Positions 32,724 through 40,986 of a stretch of DNA of 63,509 bases are shown here, piece after piece (within the stretch, counting starts at the first letter, position 1; each line of letters begins with the position of its first letter). This stretch comes from Vulcanimicrobiota bacterium (GTDB taxonomy: Bacteria > Vulcanimicrobiota > Vulcanimicrobiia > Vulcanimicrobiales > Vulcanimicrobiaceae), in assembly GCA_003164495.1 (NCBI GenBank), contig PLTN01000191.1, positions 1 to 63,509 of the forward strand, read 5' to 3'. The notes under the pieces are model-generated. The model ran no database searches. It saw only the letters and a list, made by a program, of their open reading frames with translations, and was not told the DNA's origin. The position numbers and the translations under genes were made by a program.

Positions 32724-33704
32724 CTAAACTTTTACGGGAACGAACTGCCGGGTGATCAGCTTGTTCATGTCGGGAACTTGCGGCAGAATGCCCAGCTCGA
32801 CGAACGACTTCCCGAGCCGCTCGACGGCTTCCGGTTTGAAAGCGCCGTCGGTCGACATCACCGACATAACGTCATCATACGTCTCGCCTAAGGCGTGGCC
32901 GCCGATCTCTTCGATCTTTGAAGCCAGCGCAAGAGTTTGCGCCCGATGCGTTTTCATGTAGGCGACCGACCGGTACCAACCCAACAGGAACTTCTGCACC
33001 AGGTCAGGGTGTTGCGCGACGAAGTCGTTGCGCGCATAAATCACCTGCGTGAGAAACGCCGGCACGACCGAACCAAACGTCAGCAGCATGTGGCCTTGTT
33101 TGTGATCCTCGAGGTCGAAGCCGAATTCCGATCCGGTGACGGTACCGTCGACTTCGCCCGTCTGCATCGCCGCTAAGGCCGCTTTGGTATCACCGAGCGG
33201 CACCGTCGTGATCGCCGTCGCGTCCCAACCTTGTTTGAGCGCGAGTTGTTTGGTGAGCCAATCGGTCAACGACCCGGCCGTGGAAATCGCAATGCGCTTG
33301 CCTTTCAGATCGGCGACCGTCTTGACCGGCGACTTGTTCCAAATCACGAGACCAAAGCTTGCCGGCGCACCGGAGAGCGCTCCGACCGCGACGGCCGGCA
33401 CGCCCTTGGCAACGAACCCTAATCCCGGCCCGGAGCCCAGACCCATGTCAGCATCGCCGGCCGTTAGAGCCTGCTGAACTTGTCCGTCACCGCGTAACGC
33501 CGAGGTCTCGAGCCGAACGCCGGCTTGTTGCCATATGCCGGCCTGTTCTCCCACGTCGATCGGCAGGAAGCCGACGCCGATCGCTTGCGCTTTCACAACC
33601 CGGATCAACGGTAAATCGGCGGCATTCGCGCGCGCGCCCGGATACAGGTTCAAGAGCGGTGAGGCAGCGACCGCCAGCATCATGCTGCGACGTGAAAGCA
33701 TCAT
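32724..33704 (-). CDS. NMT1/SsuA-like solute-binding protein with Tat-like signal
   Basis: 326 residues. 'SRRSMMLAVAASPLLNLYPG' is a twin-arginine signal. Lobe 1: 'GVGFLPIDVGEQAGIWQQAG'; bridge: 'VADLKGKRIAIST'. The start ATGA overlaps the stop of the lactate/malate-dehydrogenase-like gene upstream, so the two are coupled. The use of Tat here, as in 11388 and 14920, suggests folding or cofactor capture before export, or simply lineage habit. Confidence 0.84.
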   Translation of the reverse strand: MMLSRRSMMLAVAASPLLNLYPGARANAADLPLIRVVKAQAIGVGFLPIDVGEQAGIWQQAGVRLETSALRGDGQVQQALTAGDADMGLGSGPGLGFVAKGVPAVAVGALSGAPASFGLVIWNKSPVKTVADLKGKRIAISTAGSLTDWLTKQLALKQGWDATAITTVPLGDTKAALAAMQTGEVDGTVTGSEFGFDLEDHKQGHMLLTFGSVVPAFLTQVIYARNDFVAQHPDLVQKFLLGWYRSVAYMKTHRAQTLALASKIEEIGGHALGETYDDVMSVMSTDGAFKPEAVERLGKSFVELGILPQVPDMNKLITRQFVPVKV

Positions 33705-34780
33705 TTGATTTTCAACTCCATAGCGTTGGGATCGAGACCGGCGAGGGCCGCAGCTTTCAGGATGGTCTTCCAGGTGCCTTCGTCGACCGGGATGCGTTGC
33801 GCACGCGCGGCTTCGGATTTTCGTTCCGGTTCGCCGGCGAGTTGGACCTCGTCGAAGCCGGGACGCGGGGTAGCCGACTTGACCCAGTCGATCAGGAGCG
33901 CGCGGTTGCGCTCCATCTCTTCGGGATCGCCGAAACGCTTGGGATCGATGAAGATCGAGAACAAGCCGTTCTTGATGCCGGCGTAGGGCGCGCCTTCGTG
34001 CAAGACGCCGCCGCCGGTCAATGCACCGGCCAGCAGGTGCGTTACGAGCGCGAGACCGGAGCCTTTGTGTTCGCCGAACGGCAGGATCGATGCAGCGCCG
34101 CGGTCGGGGCCGTACATCAGCCCCGGGTCGCGCGACTCCTCGCCGTTCTTATCGATCAGCGTACCGGCATCGAGCTGTTTACCCGCATTGAATGCGACGC
34201 GAATTTTCCCGGCGGCCACTTTGCTCGTGGCGAAGTCGAGCACGATCGGCGGCTCGCCGGCCAGGCTCGGGTAGGTGATGCACACGGGATCGGTGCCGAA
34301 GCGGCCCTGAATCCCGCCGTACGGCGCGACGCGTCCGGGCGGAAGGAGCACGTTGACGAAGTACAGCGAGATGAGGCCCGCGGCGGCAGCGAGTTCGCCG
34401 TACGTGCCGACGCGCGCGATATGGTGCGTGTTACGCAACGCGACGGCCGCGAGCCCCTCGCTCTTGGCTTTCGCAATGCCCCATTCGGTTGCTTCGCGCG
34501 CGGTGATCTGCCCGTAGCCCATGTCGCCGTCGAAGACGGCGATCGCGCCGAACTCAGTGACGATGCGTGCGTGCCGGTTCGGATGCAGGAACCCCGCTTG
34601 CACGTTGGTGACGTACTCGACGAGCATGCTGACGCCGTGGCTGTCGTGCCCCTTCAGGTTGGCGCCGACTAAATGCCGGGCAACTTCCCGCGCTTCGAGT
34701 TCAGCGCTGCCGGCCGCAACGAGGATCGCCGTTGCGACGTCTTCGAGTTTCGCCGGCGCAATCTGCACCATGGACGTCAT
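33701..34780 (-). CDS. malate/L-lactate/ureidoglycolate dehydrogenase-family oxidoreductase (Ldh_2)
   Basis: 359 residues from the ATG at 34780, or 356 from 34771; the codons to 34870 are unlikely. It is the NAD(P)-dependent family of ComC, AllD and YlbC. It shows 'HDSHGVSMLVEYVTNVQAG', 'GDMGYGQITAREA' and 'PFGEHKGSGLALVTHLLAG', the last being the signature GxHKGxGL. It reduces a 2-keto acid or oxidises a 2-hydroxy acid. It is divergent from the gallate-dioxygenase-like gene and upstream of a binding-protein gene, so the imported ligand may be a hydroxy acid. Confidence 0.85.
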   Translation of the reverse strand: MTSMVQIAPAKLEDVATAILVAAGSAELEAREVARHLVGANLKGHDSHGVSMLVEYVTNVQAGFLHPNRHARIVTEFGAIAVFDGDMGYGQITAREATEWGIAKAKSEGLAAVALRNTHHIARVGTYGELAAAAGLISLYFVNVLLPPGRVAPYGGIQGRFGTDPVCITYPSLAGEPPIVLDFATSKVAAGKIRVAFNAGKQLDAGTLIDKNGEESRDPGLMYGPDRGAASILPFGEHKGSGLALVTHLLAGALTGGGVLHEGAPYAGIKNGLFSIFIDPKRFGDPEEMERNRALLIDWVKSATPRPGFDEVQLAGEPERKSEAARAQRIPVDEGTWKTILKAAALAGLDPNAMELKIK

Positions 34781-34797
34781 ACGCTTGCACGCGTGCC

Positions 34798-34816
34798 GAG
34801 TCCGAGCACCGGACTC
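34798..34816. promoter_or_regulatory. inverted repeat in a divergent promoter region
   Basis: GAGTCCG-agcac-CGGACTC, a perfect 7-bp dyad between the divergent genes at 34780 and 34913. It is a candidate operator. No regulator gene is adjacent. Confidence 0.4.
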
Positions 34817-34912
34817 GCGAGCGATCCCATCATAGCTCCCCACTTCGAAAGAGGCGTGTTGAGTCCCCACGTGCGGCCGGGATTGCCCCTCTGGCGCTCG
34901 AAGTCAGCCAAG

Positions 34913-36160
34913 GTGGCTAAAATCGTCGGATCGATCGCAGCGTCGCACACGCCGACCATCGGCTTTGCATACGATCAGAACAAACAAACCGATCCCGCCT
35001 GGGCGCCGATCTTCGACGCGTTCGCGCCGGTCCAATCATGGCTGCTCGATCAGCGCCCGGACGTCATCTTCTACATCTTCAACGACCACGGCACGTCGTT
35101 TTTCTTCGACCACTACTCCATTTTTGCGCTCGGCATCGGAAACTCGTACGCACCGGCCGACGAAGGCGGCGGCCCGCGCAAGTTGCCGCCGCTCCTCGGC
35201 CATCCGAAACTCGCAGCGCACATCGGGAACGCGCTGGTTAGCGAGGAGTTCGACCTCTCGTTCTTCCAGGACAAGCCACTCGACCACGGTGCCTTTTCCC
35301 CGCTCTCGGTGCTGTGTCCGCACGAGCCCGCGTGGCCTACGCCGATCGTTCCGTTGCAGATCGGCGTCATCCAGTTTCCGATCGCGTCCGCGAAACGCTG
35401 CTTTAAGCTCGGCGGAGCTCTGCGCCGCGCGATCGAGAGCTATCCCGACGACCTGCGCGTCGTCATCATCTCGACCGGCGGCCTCTCGCACCAGGTTCAC
35501 GGCGAACGCGCCGGCTTCAACAACACGGCCTGGGACCAGCGTTTTCTCGAATTGCTCGAAAAGGATCCGGCGACGGTTGCCGAGATGACGCACGCACAGT
35601 TGGCGACGCTCGGCGGCTTCGAGGGGGCCGAGGTGATCATGCACCTCGTGATGCGCGGCGCGATGTCGGCCAACATCCGGAAGATCCACCAAGCGTACTA
35701 CCTGCCGTCGATGACCGGCATCGGCGTCGCGGTCTACGAAAACGACGCGCTCGATCCGATGGTCGACATCTACGATGCGTACCGGGCGCAGATGGCCCAC
35801 CAGTTAGCCGGCGTGGAAAAGCTCGCCGGGACGTATCCCTTCACGCTCGAGCGCAGCGTCGCCGCGTATCGCATCAACAAGTTTCTGCACGACCTGATCG
35901 TCCCGGCCAATCGCGCCGCCTTTCTCGAAGATCCCGACGCCGCATTCGCCAAGGCGGCGCTCAGCGAAGACGAGCGCCGCATGATCCGGGAACGCGCCTG
36001 GCGCGACATGATCCACTACGGCGTCAGCTTCTTCATGCTCGAAAAACTCGGTGCGGTCGTCGGCGTATCGAACTTGCACATCTACGCCGCGATGCGCGGT
36101 GAAACGCTCGAGGACTTTCAGAAGAGCCGGAACGCCCAGATCCTCTACTCGACGAGCTGA
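34913..36160 (+). CDS. gallate-dioxygenase-like type II extradiol dioxygenase (LigB + LigA fusion)
   Basis: 415 residues from the GTG at 34913; 'VAKIVGSIAASHTPTIG' matches the start of gallate and protocatechuate 4,5-dioxygenase beta domains. The length equals gallate dioxygenase (DesB/GalA type): an N-terminal LigB catalytic domain (His12, His59 in 'IFNDHG', 'STGGLSHQVHG', and a Glu in 'GGFEGAEVI') and a C-terminal LigA-like helical domain (about residues 290-415, ending '...HIYAAMRG'). It cleaves a trihydroxy-aromatic ring using Fe(II). It is transcribed singly, and its stop is six bases from the convergent methyltransferase gene. The exact substrate is inferred from architecture. Confidence 0.85.
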   Translation: MAKIVGSIAASHTPTIGFAYDQNKQTDPAWAPIFDAFAPVQSWLLDQRPDVIFYIFNDHGTSFFFDHYSIFALGIGNSYAPADEGGGPRKLPPLLGHPKLAAHIGNALVSEEFDLSFFQDKPLDHGAFSPLSVLCPHEPAWPTPIVPLQIGVIQFPIASAKRCFKLGGALRRAIESYPDDLRVVIISTGGLSHQVHGERAGFNNTAWDQRFLELLEKDPATVAEMTHAQLATLGGFEGAEVIMHLVMRGAMSANIRKIHQAYYLPSMTGIGVAVYENDALDPMVDIYDAYRAQMAHQLAGVEKLAGTYPFTLERSVAAYRINKFLHDLIVPANRAAFLEDPDAAFAKAALSEDERRMIRERAWRDMIHYGVSFFMLEKLGAVVGVSNLHIYAAMRGETLEDFQKSRNAQILYSTS

Positions 36161-36166
36161 ACCGGT

Positions 36167-36904
36167 TCAGCCGGGTTTCCGGCCCCAGAACATCTCGATG
36201 CCGTGCCACTCCATTGCTTGCGCGCCCTCGACGAACGAGCCGCACAACTCCATCAGTTCTTCGTTCGAATACTGCGAGGCGTCTTCGTAGCCCATCTGCG
36301 GCGGAAAGAGCTTCGCGAACCACTGGCGCATGTGCACGTCGGCCTCGATACGCTGACGGAACCGCTCGCCACCCAGCGTCGCCTCCGCCATCACGATGCG
36401 GCGGCCGGGCTTCATCACGCGCAATAATTCGGGACAGGTTTCGCGCCAATCGTCGCAGTGCTGCGTGGATTGCATGATCGCGACGATGTCGTAGGCCTCA
36501 TCGGGCTTGCCGTGCGTGTACGTCCACTGCCAGCAGCCGGTGCGGCCGTTGCGCCCGCGCACGCCGGCCAGCACGGCCTCACGCCCTTCTTTGATGATCT
36601 CGACGATGTCGACCGTACCCGTGGGTCCGACCAAGGCGCGCAAGCCGTCGCCCCAGCCATTCACTTCGACGGCTTCGCCGATCACGAGAACCTTGTCGCC
36701 GGCGCGAACCTCGAGCAGGCCGTACAGCACGTCGGTCAGCGGCCGCGCGACGACGTTCCAGATGAACGGCAGGCCGCCGGCAAAGGCGAACGCCAACTGC
36801 CACCGCTTGCGCACGTCGTAGTCGGCGATATCGGCGCCGAACATGTCGACATCCCAAGGCTGCACGAAATCAAAGGGCTGCGGGTTCTTTTTCGTATCGC
36901 TCAT
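36167..36904 (-). CDS. SAM-dependent methyltransferase-like protein, paralogue of 6187
   Basis: 245 residues. It shares 'QPWDVD', 'GCWQWTYTHG', 'IMQSTQHCDDWRET', 'ADVHMRQW' and the terminal 'FWGRKP' with the protein at 6187. Motif I is 'VLVIGEAVEVNGWGDGLRAL', where the usual second glycine is not conserved. It is the last gene of the run binding protein (37459) - CMD protein (36914) - methyltransferase, 9 bases after the CMD gene. Its place beside aromatic genes suggests a methoxy-aromatic link, unproven. Confidence 0.68.
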   Translation of the reverse strand: MSDTKKNPQPFDFVQPWDVDMFGADIADYDVRKRWQLAFAFAGGLPFIWNVVARPLTDVLYGLLEVRAGDKVLVIGEAVEVNGWGDGLRALVGPTGTVDIVEIIKEGREAVLAGVRGRNGRTGCWQWTYTHGKPDEAYDIVAIMQSTQHCDDWRETCPELLRVMKPGRRIVMAEATLGGERFRQRIEADVHMRQWFAKLFPPQMGYEDASQYSNEELMELCGSFVEGAQAMEWHGIEMFWGRKPG

Positions 36905-36913
36905 CTTTCGTCC

Positions 36914-37462
36914 TTAAAGCTCCGGTAGCGGTCGCGCGCCGCCGGGCACGGGTGCGTCGAACGTGTTGATCATCATCGCCGCGGTCGTATAGAAGCCTGC
37001 CACGGTGATCATTTCGATAAAGAGCTCGAGCCCGAACGCCGCGATGACGCGGTCGTACGTCGCTTGCGACACCGTGCGCGTCTCCATCAGCTCCGCCGTC
37101 AACGCGGCGACGAGGCGTTCGTCGTCGCGTTCGAACGGCGGTTCCTTGCCCACGCGGATCGCATCCGCGACACCGGCGGCGAGGCCGGCCTTCAGCGCTG
37201 CCGGCTCGTGAACGAACCACTCGTACTGGGCGTTCCAATGGCGCGCGATCACGAGCACCATCAGCTCGAACAAACGCCGGTCGAGCTTCCCGTCCAAACG
37301 TAACGCGTTCCCGAAGCGGTTCGCCGCATCGGCGACTTGCGGTAAACGGATCCAGAGTGCGAACGGGCCGCCCACATTGCCGCGCGGCCCCTTGATCTCC
37401 GCGTAGAGGCGCTGCTGTTCAGCGCTCATCGCCTGCGGATCGAGATCGGGAACCCGGCTCAC
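36914..37462 (-). CDS. carboxymuconolactone decarboxylase-family protein
   Basis: 182 residues starting at GTG 37462. It has the CMD helical fold with 'FELMVLVIARHWNAQYEWFV' then H-E, the E...H pattern of true decarboxylase-like members. The AhpD-type CxxC is absent, so it is not a peroxidase reductase. The GTG overlaps the stop of the binding-protein gene (GTGA). It may act on a muconolactone-like intermediate of ring cleavage. Confidence 0.8.
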   Translation of the reverse strand: MSRVPDLDPQAMSAEQQRLYAEIKGPRGNVGGPFALWIRLPQVADAANRFGNALRLDGKLDRRLFELMVLVIARHWNAQYEWFVHEPAALKAGLAAGVADAIRVGKEPPFERDDERLVAALTAELMETRTVSQATYDRVIAAFGLELFIEMITVAGFYTTAAMMINTFDAPVPGGARPLPEL

Positions 37463-38394
37463 GGCGTTCGGGCAGCGTAGATGAGTTCGCGAGCCGGAAA
37501 CGATGCGAAGTTGTTATAGCGCGCCGTGATATCGATTTGCGGTTGCACGAGCGCCGTCGTGAGCGCTACGCCGTACGCGGCACGAATCATCGACGCCACG
37601 GTCGACGGATCGATGTCCGCGTACTTCACCAGGATCTCGGCGCTCTTGGCCTGATTGCGCTTGTCATTCGCCCAGATCGCCGTCTCGCGCATCGCAGCCG
37701 CAAAGCGGTTGACGAGATCCGGATGCGCGGCTGCCCACTCGGGCGTCGCGAACCAGACGGTCCGCAGGTTCAGCTTTGCGATCGCGTCATCGGCGTACGC
37801 GAGCAAACGGCCGTCCTTTTTCGCCGGCGTGAGAAAGGGTTCGGCCACGTATGCCGCATCGATCCGTCCGGCGTCGAGCGCGGGGCCCATCGCCGGGTAC
37901 GGAAGCTCGATGAACTTCACGGTATTCGAATCGCCGCCGTTTTTGTCGATCCACGCACGCGAAGCATACTCCGAACCCGTCGCAAGTCCGGGAACGGCGA
38001 AGACTTTTCCGTTGAGATCCTTGGCACTGTGGATCGTCGAATTCTTCGCAACGATCACTTGGTTGACGGGCGCCGCATCGGTCCACAGTGCGGCCGGCGC
38101 GACAGCGATCAGTTTGATGCCCTTCGAGTACGCCTTCGAGAGCGCACCCACGTCGGAGTAGCCGATGTCGGCCGCGTTCCCTGCGACGGCCGCGACCATC
38201 GCACTGCCGTTCTTGCCCGGGATCAGCTCGACGTTCAGACCGTTCTTTTGGAAAAATCCCATCTCTTGCGCGTAGAACGGCTCGGCGCCCGAATCGATGT
38301 AGGTTGTCGTGAGGCGCAACGTGGCCGGCGCTTGTGCCGCACCGGCAACCGGAAGCAGCGCGATCAGCGCGCAGAGCAACAGGCTTCTCTTCAT
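37459..38394 (-). CDS. NMT1/SsuA-like periplasmic solute-binding protein
   Basis: 311 residues from the ATG at 38394, Sec signal 'KRSLLLCALIALLPVAGAAQ'. It has 'EPFYAQEMGFFQKNGLNVEL' and 'AKDLNGKVFAVPG'. It is the first gene of a three-gene run and is divergent from the IclR regulator at 38445, which likely controls it. Confidence 0.85.
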   Translation of the reverse strand: MKRSLLLCALIALLPVAGAAQAPATLRLTTTYIDSGAEPFYAQEMGFFQKNGLNVELIPGKNGSAMVAAVAGNAADIGYSDVGALSKAYSKGIKLIAVAPAALWTDAAPVNQVIVAKNSTIHSAKDLNGKVFAVPGLATGSEYASRAWIDKNGGDSNTVKFIELPYPAMGPALDAGRIDAAYVAEPFLTPAKKDGRLLAYADDAIAKLNLRTVWFATPEWAAAHPDLVNRFAAAMRETAIWANDKRNQAKSAEILVKYADIDPSTVASMIRAAYGVALTTALVQPQIDITARYNNFASFPARELIYAARTP

Positions 38395-38426
38395 GGTGTC
38401 TCCCGGCAAGCACAACGGGGAACAAA

Positions 38427-38461
38427 TGTGCGTTGAGCGAACTCATGTGCGCTGTGCGAAC
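38427..38461 (+). promoter_or_regulatory. imperfect 16-bp direct repeat before/at the IclR start
   Basis: TGTGCGTTGAGCGAAC and, 19 bases later, TGTGCGCTGTGCGAAC (two mismatches). It is located between the divergent binding-protein gene and the IclR gene and overlaps the IclR start codon. Direct repeats are known in PobR/PcaU-type IclR operators, so this is a good autoregulatory site candidate. Confidence 0.5.
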
Positions 38462-39281
38462 ACCCGAATTCTCGGAGGAACATGGTCTCCCTCCCGGGAC
38501 CTACATCAACGCTTTCGCGCGCGGACTGTCGGTCATCCGGGCATTCGGTCCGCACGCGCCCGAGATGACGCTCTCGCAAGTTGCCGAGCGCACCGGGTTG
38601 ACGCGCGCCAACGCGCGCCGCGTACTGCTCACGCTTCAACATCTCGGCTACGTGGTGCAACGCGAACGTCACTTTCGCTTGACGGCGCGCATCCTCGATC
38701 TTGGCTACGCATATCTCTCCTCGCAGAGCCTGTCTTCGATCGCGCAGCCCGTGATGGAAGAGCTGGCAACACGCGTGCACGAACGCTGCAACGTCGCCGT
38801 GCTCGACGGCGACGAGATCATCTACATCGCGCGCGTCGCCACCAAGGGCACGAACGATGCGTACCCGATGGTCAACATCGGCCGGCGATTCCCCGCGATC
38901 GCGACCTCGATGGGCCGCGTGCTGCTCGCCGCGTTGCCCGACGCCGATCTCGATCGCTTTCTCAAACAAACGAGCTTCCCGAAATACACCATCAACACGA
39001 CGACTGATCCGCAGACCCTGAAGGCGACGATCCTCGAGGTTCGCGAGAAGGGCTGGGCGTTCGTACGCCAAGAGCACAGCGACATCAGCTCGTCGATCGG
39101 CGTGCCGCTGCGAGGGAGATCCGGCAACGTGATCGCTGCGCTCGGCGTCGGCTGGTTTCCGCGCACCGCGGCACTCGACGGCGCGCGGTGCGACGAGCTG
39201 CTGCCGCCCGTCCTCGAAGCCGCCGGCGAGATCAACCGCGCGATGCGGCTCGGCCAGTACGACTCGGCGGGTTTTTCCTAG
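38445..39281 (+). CDS. IclR-family regulator, PcaR/PobR-like
   Basis: 278 residues from the ATG at 38445; a GTG at 38454 is an alternative. 'TYINAFARGLSVIRAFG' followed by 'TLSQVAERTGLTRANARRVL' is the N-terminal winged helix typical of the beta-ketoadipate regulators PcaR, PcaU and PobR. The effector domain follows to 'LEAAGEINRAM'. It likely senses an aromatic acid or muconate-type compound and controls the divergent operon 38394-36167. Confidence 0.86.
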   Translation: MCAVRTPEFSEEHGLPPGTYINAFARGLSVIRAFGPHAPEMTLSQVAERTGLTRANARRVLLTLQHLGYVVQRERHFRLTARILDLGYAYLSSQSLSSIAQPVMEELATRVHERCNVAVLDGDEIIYIARVATKGTNDAYPMVNIGRRFPAIATSMGRVLLAALPDADLDRFLKQTSFPKYTINTTTDPQTLKATILEVREKGWAFVRQEHSDISSSIGVPLRGRSGNVIAALGVGWFPRTAALDGARCDELLPPVLEAAGEINRAMRLGQYDSAGFS

Positions 39282-39282
39282 C

Positions 39283-39726
39283 CTATGCCGGTTTCCGCAG
39301 GTCGCGACCGCGCACGTCTTCGGCCCGGTCGATCTTGATGAGCACCCCGATTCCCACGTCGGCGCCCACGTGCGTGGCCTCGCGTTCGCTCAAGCGGGCG
39401 AAGATCGCTTCCCGAACCGCGCCACTCTCGTGCAATTCGGCCGTGCCGTAAAAACGTAGAAATCCGGATTCCAGCTTGCCGTCCAACTGCGCTTTCATGT
39501 TGTTGTAAAAGACGATGACGCGCTTGTCGTGCTGCAGATTCTCGAGGGCCGAGCGCTTCGAGCGTTCCCAGTACGCGAGATGGTCATCGTCGAACAAGAG
39601 CATGCTGCCCTTTGGGCTGATGTTCGGCCCGTTCTCGCCGCACGTCCCGAGGAGCAACGGGTAGCCGTCCTCCCACGCGTTTTTGATGCAGTTGCGAATG
39701 ACATCGCTCAAGCCCGTGTGTTTCAT
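39283..39726 (-). CDS. pyridoxamine 5'-phosphate oxidase-fold flavin/heme-binding protein
   Basis: 147 residues, split-barrel fold: 'GYPLLLGTCGENGPNISPKG' and 'SALENLQHDKRVIVFYNN'. This is the general stress / FMN-binding subfamily rather than PdxH. It is the last gene of a minus-strand run with the split chromate transporter, ten bases downstream. Its stop faces the end of the IclR gene two bases away. It might be a flavin-dependent reductase; the substrate is unknown. Confidence 0.7.
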   Translation of the reverse strand: MKHTGLSDVIRNCIKNAWEDGYPLLLGTCGENGPNISPKGSMLLFDDDHLAYWERSKRSALENLQHDKRVIVFYNNMKAQLDGKLESGFLRFYGTAELHESGAVREAIFARLSEREATHVGADVGIGVLIKIDRAEDVRGRDLRKPA

Positions 39727-39736
39727 CGCTCCAGCC

Positions 39737-40264
39737 TTAGATCAGGTACCCGGCGACTCCCGCGGCGATACACCACCAGATCGGGCTGATATCGACGGCC
39801 AGCGCGATAAGCGTGACGATCACGGTGATCGCAAGCGGTACCAGGGCATGGTCGATGGTTGCGGCAACGACGAGACCGCTAGCGATCCACAGCCCGCCGG
39901 TGATGGGTTTGAAAGCCTGACGGAAGTTTGCCACCCATGCGTTGCTGTGCCGGTGCAGTAAGCGTCCCGCCACGAACGCGATCGTCACCGGCATGACGAG
40001 AAACGCAAGCAGCGCAACGCCCGCGCCCGCCCAGGATGCGATGCGAAAGCCGATCAGCGGTACGAGCAAGAAATTCGGACCGGGAGCGGCTTGGGCCACG
40101 GCGAGCAACTCCGTGAACGAGCGTTCGCTCAACCAGTGATCCTGCAACACGAACTCCGCATGCATCTGCGGGATGAGGATCTTGACCCCGCCGCCGACCG
40201 CGAACAGCGAGAGCAGCGCGAAATGCGCGGCCATGGCGAGCAGCGTGTGGATTTGCGCGCTCAT
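39737..40264 (-). CDS. chrA: chromate transporter, C-terminal-half-like subunit
   Basis: 175 residues from the ATG at 40264, about five hydrophobic segments. The CHR motif 'AVAQAAPGPNFLLVPLIGF' is present. It corresponds to one half of the duplicated ChrA protein. Its start overlaps the stop of the companion half at 40261 (ATGA), so the two short chains are made together and should form a heterodimer. Chromate or another oxyanion may be exported. Confidence 0.82.
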   Translation of the reverse strand: MSAQIHTLLAMAAHFALLSLFAVGGGVKILIPQMHAEFVLQDHWLSERSFTELLAVAQAAPGPNFLLVPLIGFRIASWAGAGVALLAFLVMPVTIAFVAGRLLHRHSNAWVANFRQAFKPITGGLWIASGLVVAATIDHALVPLAITVIVTLIALAVDISPIWWCIAAGVAGYLI

Positions 40265-40854
40265 ACGCTGCCCTCGCGTGCGCCGGCGTTCAACCGCGTT
40301 TCGATCATCATACTCAGCACGAGCATGATGACCATTGCGAGCGGAATGAACATGTGCAGACCGGCTACCAGCAGAATTCCGAGCGCGCCGATCGCCACAC
40401 GTGCTGCGCGCCATGCCGGCTGCACGCCGGGCGTATCGTTCCAAACCAGACCGATCACGCGAATCCCGTTGGAAATGAAAATGCCGGCGACCGCAGCGGT
40501 CACGGCAACTTCCGCCGCCGCATAGTGCGGATTGTTTGCGGCCAACTGCGCCGAGAGTTGCAAGAGCCCGATCGCGAGCAGCAACGACGGCACGATGAGC
40601 CCCAGCAGCGAGGCGATCACGCCGAACGGGCCGGCGAAGCGATCGCCGACGATCACCGCGAGGTTCACCGCCGTGGCGCCCGGCAACGCTTGCGAGATCC
40701 CGAACTGCTCGGCAAGTTCGCCCTCCGTGAGCCACTTGCGCTGCTTCACGAGGACGTGCCGAATCGGACCGGCTGCGCCGCCGACGCTCGTCAGCCCGAT
40801 GGTCATGTGCCCGACGGCAAGGTCGAAAAGGCCAGGTTTCGGCGAATCACTCAC
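40261..40854 (-). CDS. chrA: chromate transporter, N-terminal-half-like subunit
   Basis: 197 residues starting at GTG 40854, about six hydrophobic segments. CHR-domain features: 'GGAAGPIRHVLVKQRKWLTE' and 'FGISQALPGATAVNLAVIVG'. It is the first gene of the run with 39737 and 39283. The short-chain pair form of CHR transporters is well known. It lies downstream of an inverted pair of dispersed repeats. Confidence 0.82.
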   Translation of the reverse strand: MSDSPKPGLFDLAVGHMTIGLTSVGGAAGPIRHVLVKQRKWLTEGELAEQFGISQALPGATAVNLAVIVGDRFAGPFGVIASLLGLIVPSLLLAIGLLQLSAQLAANNPHYAAAEVAVTAAVAGIFISNGIRVIGLVWNDTPGVQPAWRAARVAIGALGILLVAGLHMFIPLAMVIMLVLSMMIETRLNAGAREGSV

Positions 40855-40882
40855 GTCCGCGCCCTACGCTCCCGCGTCCGAA

Positions 40883-40960
40883 TGTCATCCCAAGCTCGTC
40901 GAGGGACCGCCACTCAGCCGCATCGATTCCAGGCGGCCCTTCGATGAGTTCAGGGTGACA
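40883..40960. repeat. two dispersed repeats in inverted orientation
   Basis: A plus-oriented copy at 40883-40911 (TGTCATCCCAAGCTCGTC, GAGGGACCGCC) and a minus-oriented copy at 40932-40960, 20 bases apart. The two can pair into a long imperfect hairpin. They lie between the divergent chromate and MFS genes, so both transcripts must start at or beyond the edges of this structure. Confidence 0.72.
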
Positions 40961-40974
40961 CGGGTAGGAATGTA

Positions 40975-40986
40975 ACGATATATCGT
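40975..40986. promoter_or_regulatory. 12-bp palindrome at the MFS start codon
   Basis: ACGATATATCGT overlaps the GTG start (40985). It could be an operator for a regulator of the exporter, or a chance AT-rich dyad in an otherwise GC-rich region. Confidence 0.35.

Noticed and set aside
39737-40735. 332-residue chromate transporter from one frame
   Set aside because: The upstream part is out of frame with the first CHR half at 40261. The real second half starts at 40264.
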